Shown in pieces: positions 25,473 through 33,987 of a stretch of 64,000 nucleotides of DNA. The notes under the pieces are model-generated. The model was not told the origin of the DNA and searched no databases. It saw only the letters and a list, made by a program, of their open reading frames with translations. The position numbers and the translations under genes were made by a program. Position 1 is the stretch's first letter; each line of letters opens with the position of its first letter. Source of the stretch: Spirosoma panaciterrae DSM 21099 (GTDB lineage Bacteria; Bacteroidota; Bacteroidia; Cytophagales; Spirosomataceae); NCBI RefSeq assembly GCF_000374025.1, contig NZ_KB893206.1, positions 67,466-131,465 on the forward strand, read 5' to 3'.

Positions 25473-26078
25473 TCAGTCGAACGTCACGACATTTCGTCGA
25501 TAATCCACAGAAATTTTTCCAAACTTCGACAACGCCGACTGCCCAAGCAGCAAAGGAGCCTTGGTACTACGAACTACGTTGGCATTGACGTTTTCGAGCA
25601 CCCGGTCGCCAATCTGAACTGATTTCAGGCGGATAATATCACCCGGCGAAATATCGCCATTGGCATCTTCAAAACGCGAATGGCCTACAATATCGTCCTC
25701 CGAAATAGTGCCCTGTTTAGCCATAAATTCGGCTTCGGTTGAGGAGATAGAGATAAGGCTGGCACCCGTATCCAGAATAAATTTCATGGGATGTCCATTG
25801 ATCAGTACCTGAATCTTGTACACCCCTTTTTCTTTGACCATAGGAACCTCGGTGGGGCCTGTACCTACCTGAGTCAGAGCGGGTTTGGTAGCAGAAGTGG
25901 AGGCTGGTGCCGTTGTGTTGTCTGGCTGGCTGGCGGCTGTAGTATGCCGGGCCCGGCGTGGTTGGTGGCTACCCGATCGGGAGCAGCCGGAGCAGGCCGA
26001 TAGATAGATGGCCAGAAACAGCACTAAGCTACCCGCCAGAAGCTGAGTAGCTAGTTGATTAACAGTTGATTTTCTCAT
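25473..26078 (-). CDS. Retropepsin-like aspartic protease lipoprotein
   Basis: A 201-residue exported protein: hydrophobic signal ending LSACSG (lipobox Cys29), a Ser/Thr/Pro linker, then a single-lobe aspartic protease domain with FILDTGASLISIS (Asp103), GDIIRLKSVQIGDRVLENV, and the flexible end PLLLGQSALSKFGKISVDY. Clan AA proteases of this size act as homodimers. The Asp-Thr-Gly triad and the LLGQSAL motif are intact, so it should be active in the periplasm or on the outer membrane. The substrate is unknown. It lies directly upstream of the WG-repeat gene on the same strand. Confidence 0.9.
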   Translation of the reverse strand: MRKSTVNQLATQLLAGSLVLFLAIYLSACSGCSRSGSHQPRRARHTTAASQPDNTTAPASTSATKPALTQVGTGPTEVPMVKEKGVYKIQVLINGHPMKFILDTGASLISISSTEAEFMAKQGTISEDDIVGHSRFEDANGDISPGDIIRLKSVQIGDRVLENVNANVVRSTKAPLLLGQSALSKFGKISVDYRRNVVTFD

Positions 26079-26420
26079 TCGGTTGTGCCAAACTAAAGGT
26101 CTGGATTTGTCCAGAACGGTTGTTCAGGTGTGCGTATTGTCCGCAGAACCCGGATGAGGTCGTTTGTGCTTTTTACTGCGTTCATCCCTGGCGTGATACA
26201 GTTTGTCAAACACCTCTGATACTGTAACGCTAGAAACGCCAATAATGGTCAGATTAATTGAATGGTTGGAAAAGTGATGGCGTTGAAAAACGCCCTACAG
26301 GGTAGGGAGTGCGGCTGTTTTTCGCGTATTTACTTATGAATAAATGGAATATCCCCTGCAAAAAAGTCCAGGGGAATCATCCGAAAAACAGCGAGTAGGA
26401 AAACAGAAGGGGCGAATACA
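26079..26420. other. Intergenic region with small hairpins
   Basis: No gene is visible in this 342-base stretch. GGCGTT-GAAA-AACGCC (26279-26294) is a stem with a GNRA-type loop, directly followed by CCCTA-CAGGG-TAGGG (26293-26307). Further on, TCCCCTG (26352-26358) pairs with CAGGGGA (26369-26375) and could end the lipoprotein transcript on the minus strand, although no T-run follows. A structured leader or small RNA cannot be excluded. Confidence 0.4.
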
Positions 26421-26831
26421 CTATTTTTTCACCAGTACGGTATAGGTCACATTTGATGTAGACTCCACGCCCGTCATAGTGCCGCTTATGCTGGCATTGT
26501 TATCCGACGTTCCCGAAAAATTATAGGTAGTGCCACTGGCATCCGGTTTTAAGGTCATACTCAAAATCATGCCCAGAACAGAACCTGTTAGTTTGCCTGA
26601 AGTTCCATTTAGCTTGTACGTGCCCGCAATTGGATTGTCGGTGCTGGTAATGGTCATGCTCAACGGTTTTTGATCACTGCTGTTGGCTTTATTCGTCGCA
26701 TTGCCGTTATAGGTTCCTTTTAATTCCGACGGTGGACTATCTGGTATTCCATCATTGCTATTGCAACTAAGAAAAATGATCGAGAAGATGCTACAGATAA
26801 CGAGGAAATTGATTTGGGACGAGCGAATCAT
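26421..26831 (-). CDS. Small lipoprotein with lipocalin-like beta fold
   Basis: I prefer the ATG at 26831 (MIRSSQINF, 136 residues) over one 30 bases upstream, because the signal peptide then begins properly. The lipobox is IFLSCNS. The mature part is Thr/Ser/Asn-rich and beta-prone (ELKGTYNGNATN, PIAGTYKLNGTSG, TYNFSGTSDNNASISGTM) and looks like a small beta-barrel. No active site is visible; function unknown. Monocistronic. Confidence 0.75.
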   Translation of the reverse strand: MIRSSQINFLVICSIFSIIFLSCNSNDGIPDSPPSELKGTYNGNATNKANSSDQKPLSMTITSTDNPIAGTYKLNGTSGKLTGSVLGMILSMTLKPDASGTTYNFSGTSDNNASISGTMTGVESTSNVTYTVLVKK

Positions 26832-27034
26832 AACGTGTTTCTCTGGTTTATTCGTGGACATTTAATGAGCCACAATGTTATAGGCAAACATTCCGTCATG
26901 AAATAGTTAGTCCTAACTACTTTGCCTCTTAGCAAACCGAAAGCCTGATTTAAGCTCGGAAAAGTAGTACTTCCTATAGGTCGGGAAGTAGTATAAGCAA
27001 TAGCCACTCACCCAGTTATAGCATTCATCCCTGA

Positions 27035-28840
27035 ATGGCTATGTACGCATTTATGAACTGTCGTTGGTTTTACGTTGGCCTGTTTGGGTTAATTAGTGTT
27101 GGGCTTTTTGCTTGTAAAATGGGCCGGAAATCGGCTCCGACCTCTGTTAAGGAGGTTGTAGATAAGGCAGTTACCCGGCTTTACGAGACGCACAAACCAG
27201 AACAACTGGACACGATCAGCCAGGCTTATATCCTTCAGTTTCTGACCGAATCGGAGAAGGAAGTATTGGCTACCAAGTACCTGACGTTCGATGTCGACGT
27301 ACCCGCCGTGGTTTCGTTGATGCGCGATCAGAACCAGAAAGTGATACCCTTCTGGCTGAACGGGAGTGGTTTTCAGAAAACGACTCTGGTCGTAAAAAAT
27401 GAAGAATATACCTACGAGGTATGGCAAAAAGCCGTTCAGCCCGGAACGGTACAGCTTGGCATTAATGGGTTCGATAAGCACCGTCCGGTATACTTTATCA
27501 GCGTTGGCCCACAAAAACCAGGCGACAAGTTGACCATCACGAACGTTTATCCAGCCAGTCAAACACTCGATACGCTGCGGGTCGGTGCGTTTACCTACCA
27601 CGACTGGAGCGATCTGACGCTTACCGAAGTGCCGGAATCGCTACGCGGGCAGATGTTGTTTCAGACCATTCGGGGCCGGGCCAGAGAGGCTCATCTGGTT
27701 GGAGCACTTCGGAAAACCGTCGCACCTTCGCAGAAGCGCCCCGATCAGGTTTTGCTGACGTGGAGTGATGACCCCGCGACAACGCAGGCTATTCAATGGC
27801 GAACGGCTCCCTCAGTCGAGGATGGCTGGGTACAATACTGGAAAACGGGAACAACGGATACGCTGTCGAAACAGGCAACGGCTTTTCGGATGGAAGATCG
27901 GTTGCTGCAGAATGATCGGTACATCAATCGGTTTACGGCCCAACTTTCCGGCCTGAAAGCAGGTACTGCGTATGGGTATCGTGTCGGCTCCAAAACGGGC
28001 AGCTGGTCGGTTCCGGCCACATTCCGTACACAGTCGGCCACGACCGATGGGTTTTCGTTTATCTGGTTTGGCGATACGCATAAGTCGCCCGACTGGGGAA
28101 CAATGGCCCGAAAAACACTGGAGCGGCATCCCGATGTGGCGTTTTATTCCATAGCCGGAGATCTGGTCAGTACGGGATTGCATCGGGACGAATGGGATGA
28201 GCTTTGGCAGCATTCGGGCGATATTTTTCGCTATAAACCACTGATGCCGATTCCCGGAAACCACGATAGCCAGGATGGGTTGGGAGCCTGGATGTACCAG
28301 GAAATGTTCAGCCTACCCCAAAATGGGCCTACCCGTTCGGATGTACCCACCGAGCAAACGTATGCCTTTACCTACCAGAATGCGCTCTTTTTGATGATTG
28401 ATGCTACCTCGCCCATTGAGGCTCAAACGGCCTGGATACGAGAGCAGCTTGCCCGCTCGAAAGCCGACTGGAAATTCGCGTTTTTTCACTTTCCCCCCTA
28501 CAATTTTGAGGAAGATTACAGGGATATTCGCCGGGAGTGGTGTCGGCTATTTGATGAATACCACGTCGATATGGTCATGAGCGGTCATGTGCATTACTAC
28601 CAGCGAACGAAACCCATGTTTGCCGAAAAGCCGGTAGCCTCATCAGCGAAGGGTACGATTTATACCATTTCGATTGGGATACCCAGTGAGCATGAGGTCT
28701 GGCCGGATGCCGATTATGCACAGGTCCGGTATAAAAGAGGCCCGTTTTATCAACACATGACGATCAACGGCAAAACGCTGATCTACACGGCGTATGACAA
28801 AGACGGGCATGTGGTGGACGATCTGAAGATTGTAAAATAA
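27035..28840 (+). CDS. Purple-acid-phosphatase-like metallophosphoesterase (lipoprotein)
   Basis: A 601-residue exported enzyme. The hydrophobic N-terminus ends VGLFACKMG, a usable lipobox; ATGs at 27035, 27041 and 27053 are all possible starts. After an unrecognised N-terminal part comes a fibronectin-III-like N-domain of purple acid phosphatases (QVLLTWSDDPATTQAIQWRT), then the two-metal catalytic domain with FGDTH (near 345), AGDLV, GNHDS (near 407), FHFPPYN and SGHVHYYQR (near 516). All five metal-binding blocks are present. Predicted periplasmic or surface phosphatase; substrate unknown. It converges with the cytoskeletal operon and shares a terminator with it. Confidence 0.92.
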   Translation: MAMYAFMNCRWFYVGLFGLISVGLFACKMGRKSAPTSVKEVVDKAVTRLYETHKPEQLDTISQAYILQFLTESEKEVLATKYLTFDVDVPAVVSLMRDQNQKVIPFWLNGSGFQKTTLVVKNEEYTYEVWQKAVQPGTVQLGINGFDKHRPVYFISVGPQKPGDKLTITNVYPASQTLDTLRVGAFTYHDWSDLTLTEVPESLRGQMLFQTIRGRAREAHLVGALRKTVAPSQKRPDQVLLTWSDDPATTQAIQWRTAPSVEDGWVQYWKTGTTDTLSKQATAFRMEDRLLQNDRYINRFTAQLSGLKAGTAYGYRVGSKTGSWSVPATFRTQSATTDGFSFIWFGDTHKSPDWGTMARKTLERHPDVAFYSIAGDLVSTGLHRDEWDELWQHSGDIFRYKPLMPIPGNHDSQDGLGAWMYQEMFSLPQNGPTRSDVPTEQTYAFTYQNALFLMIDATSPIEAQTAWIREQLARSKADWKFAFFHFPPYNFEEDYRDIRREWCRLFDEYHVDMVMSGHVHYYQRTKPMFAEKPVASSAKGTIYTISIGIPSEHEVWPDADYAQVRYKRGPFYQHMTINGKTLIYTAYDKDGHVVDDLKIVK

Positions 28841-28887
28841 CGCGTAAGCTAGATCGGATAAGTACAGCGTAAACTGAGTTATTTAGT

Positions 28888-28938
28888 TTTTCTGTCATTC
28901 CTCCTTCGACTACGCGTCCCGGTCGGAATGACAGAAAA
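28888..28938. terminator. Bidirectional terminator-like hairpin
   Basis: TTTTCTGTCATTCC (28888-28901) and GGAATGACAGAAAA (28925-28938) are perfect 14 bp complements with a 23-base loop. It sits between the convergent phosphoesterase gene and the last gene of the cytoskeletal operon. Confidence 0.8.
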
Positions 28939-28957
28939 CTTAGCTTATAAAGCACAA

Positions 28958-30307
28958 TTACTCATAGCGAATCAACGCTTTGGTTTTTACCCGCCAGACA
29001 CCGTTTTCGAGAGTGGCTTCGCCATCCCGACGCATTGTGATTCGGGTATGACTGGCACTGTAGCTATTTTCACTGTCGCAGGCGGGTTCGATCATGTAAT
29101 TCCGATAGGTCATGAACCGGGCTACCCGACCCGGATCGGCTTCAAATCGGAACGTGGCCACAGTCGGATTATCGGCGTTCACACTGAAGCGATAAGCAGA
29201 TTCGGGTGAGAGTACAGGCGATTTCTGACTCAGATCAAATTGTCCGGCTGGGTCGGGTGGGGGGAAATAAAAAACTTCCGAGCGGTTCAGGGATGGCAGC
29301 GGTTCAAGCGGAGTTAATGGGGGCAGAGAGGTTTGTACCTGCATGGGTTCCGGCTCAATGGGGCGACTAGCGATGGGGTCAACCGCCGGTTCGTCAGTGC
29401 GCAGGGTAGGTCGATTTTCGGCTTTTCGTACCGGCTGTTGCCTAAGTTGCCGAATGGCGGTCAGCGGGTTTTCTCCACCCAGTTCGGCAACAAGAGCGTC
29501 ATATTGAGCTGCTTTCTGACGATCTGCCGATCGGATTGCGTTGACATCATTGCCTGACCTGGCGCGTTGGGCGTTTTCCAGAGAATTGCGTAATCGGTTG
29601 TTTTCGGCCTGTAAAGCGTCGATTTCGGCTTGGGCAGACCGATAAAGCAACAGGTAAACCGCTCCTCCACCCAGCACCAGGCCGCCCAATGCAGTTAGTA
29701 TCATCATCCAAAGGTCTTTTTCTTCTTTCTCTTTCAGTTGTCGCTCTAGCTGGCTCATTCGGTAGAGCGTCGGATCAACAGTAGTGCTGTCTCCTTCTAC
29801 GACCTGGTCAGTTGGCCCGTCGGTGGGTGTTGGGTTGGCTGTAGTCGTTGGTTCAGCCGATTCGGTAGAGGGAGGCAGTAGCGCATCAATTTTCTGGATA
29901 ATCCCCAGTTGGACGGCGGGACTTAATGGTTTGCCGTAGTTGTTGTCGGTTTTGTAACGTGTGTAAAACTGAATCAACTGCTTCCGAATGGCATCATTGG
30001 CCTCGGCCGACGACATGGCGTTGAATTTCGCCGTGTTTTTTAACTCACTCAGTTCCTGCATTTTTACCCCTACGGCATCCCATCCGCCCACAGACCGGAT
30101 AACCGTCTGGGGGTCGCATCCGTCGCCACAGTCGATAAGCTGGTCGTAAATCTCCTGCGCCTTGGTCTGCCCTCGATCCTGACTTATTTTGCCAAATACT
30201 GCTTTGGCTACTTCCTTTGTCAGCGTATCGACAGCCGCCTGATTGGTCGTCTGAGCGAAGGCTGAGGTGCTTACTAAGCCCAGTATGAAAAAAAAGAGTT
30301 TTTGCAT
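28958..30307 (-). CDS. Membrane-spanning coiled-coil protein of the cytoskeletal operon
   Basis: Start chosen at ATG 30307 (449 residues), where a clean signal peptide begins (MQKLFFFILG, cut near AFAQT). Residues 20-150 are helical and should be outside the cell membrane. A polar linker leads to a transmembrane helix (about 199-221, MMILTALGGLVLGGGAVYLLL), then a coiled coil (QAEIDALQAENNRLRNSLE), a linker, and a C-terminal domain (about 335-449: FYFPPPDPAGQFDLSQKS, YRFSVNADNPTVATFRFEAD, YMIEPACDSENSYS, WRVKTKALIRYE). I have seen this C-terminal pattern in uncharacterised Bacteroidota proteins only. Topology suits a link from periplasm to cytosolic filaments. Last gene of the operon. Confidence 0.8.
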   Translation of the reverse strand: MQKLFFFILGLVSTSAFAQTTNQAAVDTLTKEVAKAVFGKISQDRGQTKAQEIYDQLIDCGDGCDPQTVIRSVGGWDAVGVKMQELSELKNTAKFNAMSSAEANDAIRKQLIQFYTRYKTDNNYGKPLSPAVQLGIIQKIDALLPPSTESAEPTTTANPTPTDGPTDQVVEGDSTTVDPTLYRMSQLERQLKEKEEKDLWMMILTALGGLVLGGGAVYLLLYRSAQAEIDALQAENNRLRNSLENAQRARSGNDVNAIRSADRQKAAQYDALVAELGGENPLTAIRQLRQQPVRKAENRPTLRTDEPAVDPIASRPIEPEPMQVQTSLPPLTPLEPLPSLNRSEVFYFPPPDPAGQFDLSQKSPVLSPESAYRFSVNADNPTVATFRFEADPGRVARFMTYRNYMIEPACDSENSYSASHTRITMRRDGEATLENGVWRVKTKALIRYE

Positions 30308-30363
30308 AAAAGGTTGTGGCTTATCGATTTGGCTATTACACAGAGACTCACGGAGAGAGAAGA

Positions 30364-30415
30364 GATTCACAGCGCTATTTCCAGGCTCTGTGAGCCTCCT
30401 TTATCTCTGTGAATC
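30364..30415. repeat. Inverted repeat at junction of actin-like and coiled-coil genes
   Basis: GATTCACAG (30364-30372) pairs with CTGTGAATC (30407-30415), and several CACAGAG/CTCTGTG words around them pair as well. Weaker than the other junction repeats of this operon. Confidence 0.55.
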
Positions 30416-30437
30416 GTTGTATAATAACTTACAAACA

Positions 30438-33400
30438 TTACGCTAACGCATTGGCCAGTTTATTGATTGCCCCGATCAGTGGGTAGAAAAACAGCGTTTC
30501 TTCAATGGGAGCCCCCAGGGCGTCGGTCATGCCACTGTATTCGGCCATCAGGTCGCCTTCTTTCCGCTGGATGCCATCCATGAGCGAGGTATCCAGATGC
30601 GTTCGCAACTCCTGCTGAGCCACCACCAGCGAACGGGCCGAAACGTTCAGATTCCGAACGAAGCTGAATTGCTGATTAATCGCAAAGAAGAAATCAATAA
30701 ATGCGTTTGTTTCCTTCAGCAACGAGTCGATCACGTCGGGTTTGCGCAGATCCGCGTAGGTCAGTTCTGGGTATTGGTCGTCGAACGTGGCCGGGTATAC
30801 ATAGCTAATGGCTTCGGTATCGACCGGACGGTTGTTGGTAGGTTGCATCAGAGCCCCTTTGCAGGTAACCTCTTTAGGACCTTTACGTTCGTAGAAGAGC
30901 GTCAGGCCACTGGCATCATACGGCTGGTCATAGACTTTCTCGAAAATGACCCGCGCCAGTTTACCCAGCATCTGATCGTCGGAGCTGATGATGGTCAGTA
31001 GTTTAGAGCCTGTGCCGCTAAAGGTGATGGCTCCCGGCAGATTGATACCCCGGTGTTTCATCAAGCGGGCAATGTGGTAAAGCAGTGCCGTGTAAAACAG
31101 GACGAACACAACCTTCAGGTCTTCATCTTTGGCCAGCATCCCGTTGAACGACAGCATACTTTTGGCTTTTACGTCGTTGCTTTTCTCAATCGAGAACCAG
31201 AACGCCATAATGTCCTCCGACCGATTCGTATCCAGAATCCGGCGGTTGTTGTCGCTGAGGTTACCCAGGCTCTGGCTGTCCAGCAGCGTTTGAATCCGGT
31301 CGGCATATTTGCGAATAAACCCGTTGTGGCTGGCGGCTCCGTATTCGCTGAACGCATCGCCGTAGATGGCGTTCCCGGCAAACCGGAACGAGGTTAGCAA
31401 CCGGGGTTCATTGCGTTCGTACACCACCACATCCGATGTGCCCCCACCAATGTCGACGTTGATCACAGGCCGGGCCGATGCGCTCAGGGTTGGATTTTGT
31501 TTGTAATAGTAGAACGGGGCTACCGATTCCGATACTTCGCGGAGTCGGCCGGGAGCACCACCGATGTAGCGGTCGTATAAGGTTTGCCAGTCGGCCCGAA
31601 GCTGGCTCACCCGACCGGGCGTCATACTGGCCGGGAAGAACCAGTACACCGTGGTCTGGGCCAGATTGCCGCCTTCGGTCAGCACTTTATTCTTAATGAG
31701 CATCAGCAACTCTTCCAGAAAAGCTTCGACGCGCCGTTCGGTCTGGTCGCTGTTTTTCGCCCATTTCAGGTTGGTCGTGATGCGGTTGGAACCTGCTGGC
31801 TGGCGTTCTACATAAAACGGAATATTGAAATCAGCTAATGCCTGGGTTTGCTGGTTGTAGCTCAGGTTCATCGGCTCGGCAATAGCGGTACGTGTCGGAA
31901 AATTATCCGGCTTGCCAGGACCAATGGTTGGTGGTACAAACTCCAGATCGTAGAGTAAAAACAACTCAAACAGGGCTGGATTGTATTGGGCCGGATTCAC
32001 GAGGGTAGCGACTTGTGGGGTCAGTTCGGCCACATCGAACGGTCGGGGTGAGCCCCCATCCACTTTGTACTCGACGTGCGTGTTGGTGGTTCCAAAATCG
32101 ACCGAAAATTCGAATTGCTTGCTGCCCCCGCTGTATTGCTGCCAGCGTGGAATCAGAACACCGTTCATTTCCCGGCCATCCCCCCGGATATGCGCTTGCA
32201 GGTAGTCGAACTCTTCGCGCAGCACATAATACACGCTCGACCCATCGGTATTTTGCTGACGAACGGTACGCTGGTGTTTCGACTCGATGGCCACTTCAGC
32301 ATTGGCCCGTTCGCTGAAATAAGTTAACTCGTACTGGTTTTGGCTGTCGAAGCCTGATTCGATTAGCTGAACCCGATAATCGGCCGGAACGGTGACGGCA
32401 CCCGAACGCACGAACGGATAAATGTTGACCGTAAATGAGTTTTCGACAATGATGCCTTCATTCGTGGCTTCGTTGGGGGCGCTGGCTCCTCCGACTGTTG
32501 AATTGTACAGTCGCTCAAAAGTGATGAACTGATTACCAGGCTGGCTGGGGGCGGTAACCGGAATGTCGAGCGTGACGTTGATGCCGCTACCCTGTGGGGT
32601 CATTTTGATCCGAACGCGGCCCGTCAGCAGGTCTTCGACATTAAAGAAATCGAAGAAATCTTTTTTCAGGGGCAGCAAAAAGCCCTTATCGGTAGCCGGT
32701 GTTTGCAGATTTCCATCGAAGAAACGGCCCCGGTCGGTCGGGAAGGGAAGCCGAATCAGGTAGGGTTCCAGAAAATCGCTGACCGTAAGCCAGGGGTAGT
32801 TGCCCGGCTGGCCGGGTAAAGGCCGCTGATTCTCGCGCCAGGATTCACGTGCATAATAGGGCACCACCGTATTCGAGTTCCACAGGGTTTGCGGCACGTA
32901 CGTAAACTGCCGGAAAAAGCGGTTCTGTAGGGCCATCGGTCGCGGTAGGTTCGGATTCAGCCGTGCGTACTTATCCGACCGGATGATGAAATCGCTGACC
33001 TGGCTAATGGCTCTCGAATCGGACTTTTTCTTGCGGAGTGGGAAACCCAGCACTTCGACAATATCGCCCGGCCCGGTGGTCAGTTCGTCAAAATCCTGCT
33101 CAAATTTTTCGCGTGTCAGCAACGGTTGCCCATTGTGTGACTCGATGTGTTCATAGAACAGAGCCGGATTGTGTTGCTGCAACAGGGCCCGACTCCGGTT
33201 GAGGTAATCGTCGACCTCGCGGAAACGGTCGCGGAAGTTGGGCATGAACTGTTTGATGGCGTACCAGAACTTCTGATACTCAATATCCCGCTGATACAGT
33301 GGGCAAACCGACGCATCGAACAGTCGATCATTCCCCATCGACACATCCACCCAACTCAGGTCATTTCCCGAACTGAAAAACAACGTTTTGGGCGAAGTTC

Positions 33401-33872
33401 CTCCTACAACGCGCCCGCGATAGTTGAGGACAAACAGGCGGTGAATATCACCGAAATTGTATTCGGCAGCATCCTGATCCAGAAACAGTTTCAGCGCATC
33501 GCCCAGCCGCTTATGTCCCTGGTTGATGGATTGACGCAGCCGTTCCAGATCGGTACGAATGTCGAAGGGGGTAATGGTAATATAGGTTTTGAGCTTGTCG
33601 TAATTGAAAAACAGCTCACCCACGTCGAGGGCATCGGACACAATACGCTGGTCGTTTACCGTACCCATGAGGTCGGGACGAAGGGCCAGGTTTAGAAAGG
33701 CCGACCGCACCAGATCCATTCGGGCAAACGGACTCGGAATAGAGGTCGGTTGTTTTACGGTCTGCCCACCCTGAGGGTCACGGATGGCCGCAATCTGGTC
33801 GGTACCGAAGGGCTTGCTCACGTACCAATGCAGACCCGGTACGGGGTTATGTAAACTGAATGTGGTTGGCAT
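30438..33872 (-). CDS. Large protein with embedded actin/Hsp70-type ATPase domain
   Basis: A 1144-residue soluble protein. The first about 580 residues match nothing I know. The C-terminal half has the actin-fold signatures in order: phosphate-1 FSVDFGTTNTHVEY (about 588-601), phosphate-2 INVDIGGGTSDVVVYE (about 803-818) followed by FRFAGNAIYGDAF, and an adenosine motif ITFSGTGSKLLTII (about 945-958). A subdomain-sized insert separates phosphate-1 from phosphate-2 (about 200 residues). A C-terminal helical tail follows. Family-level relatives may include SrfB-type proteins; I cannot confirm this. It is fourth in the operon, behind a tubulin-like GTPase, so an ATP-driven partner of that filament is the natural inference. 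Alternative: a dedicated chaperone for the tubulin-like protein. Confidence 0.85.
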   Translation of the reverse strand: MPTTFSLHNPVPGLHWYVSKPFGTDQIAAIRDPQGGQTVKQPTSIPSPFARMDLVRSAFLNLALRPDLMGTVNDQRIVSDALDVGELFFNYDKLKTYITITPFDIRTDLERLRQSINQGHKRLGDALKLFLDQDAAEYNFGDIHRLFVLNYRGRVVGGTSPKTLFFSSGNDLSWVDVSMGNDRLFDASVCPLYQRDIEYQKFWYAIKQFMPNFRDRFREVDDYLNRSRALLQQHNPALFYEHIESHNGQPLLTREKFEQDFDELTTGPGDIVEVLGFPLRKKKSDSRAISQVSDFIIRSDKYARLNPNLPRPMALQNRFFRQFTYVPQTLWNSNTVVPYYARESWRENQRPLPGQPGNYPWLTVSDFLEPYLIRLPFPTDRGRFFDGNLQTPATDKGFLLPLKKDFFDFFNVEDLLTGRVRIKMTPQGSGINVTLDIPVTAPSQPGNQFITFERLYNSTVGGASAPNEATNEGIIVENSFTVNIYPFVRSGAVTVPADYRVQLIESGFDSQNQYELTYFSERANAEVAIESKHQRTVRQQNTDGSSVYYVLREEFDYLQAHIRGDGREMNGVLIPRWQQYSGGSKQFEFSVDFGTTNTHVEYKVDGGSPRPFDVAELTPQVATLVNPAQYNPALFELFLLYDLEFVPPTIGPGKPDNFPTRTAIAEPMNLSYNQQTQALADFNIPFYVERQPAGSNRITTNLKWAKNSDQTERRVEAFLEELLMLIKNKVLTEGGNLAQTTVYWFFPASMTPGRVSQLRADWQTLYDRYIGGAPGRLREVSESVAPFYYYKQNPTLSASARPVINVDIGGGTSDVVVYERNEPRLLTSFRFAGNAIYGDAFSEYGAASHNGFIRKYADRIQTLLDSQSLGNLSDNNRRILDTNRSEDIMAFWFSIEKSNDVKAKSMLSFNGMLAKDEDLKVVFVLFYTALLYHIARLMKHRGINLPGAITFSGTGSKLLTIISSDDQMLGKLARVIFEKVYDQPYDASGLTLFYERKGPKEVTCKGALMQPTNNRPVDTEAISYVYPATFDDQYPELTYADLRKPDVIDSLLKETNAFIDFFFAINQQFSFVRNLNVSARSLVVAQQELRTHLDTSLMDGIQRKEGDLMAEYSGMTDALGAPIEETLFFYPLIGAINKLANALA

Positions 33873-33887
33873 CTTTACTAGTCAGAA

Positions 33888-33960
33888 AGTAGTCAGGTAG
33901 AGTCAGGATTGGTCAAGAGTAGTCGAATACAGAAAAAAACAATACCTGACTACTCTTGAC
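33888..33960. repeat. Inverted repeat with alternative pairings between tubulin-like and actin-like genes
   Basis: AGTAGTCAGGTA (33888-33899) pairs with TACCTGACTACT (33943-33954). GTCAAGAGTAGTC (33912-33924) pairs with GACTACTCTTGAC (33948-33960). Both right-hand partners overlap, so only one stem can form at a time. Further CTGAC words follow to 33981. Confidence 0.8.
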
Positions 33961-33987
33961 AAACCCTGACAAAATTTGACCAACTCG

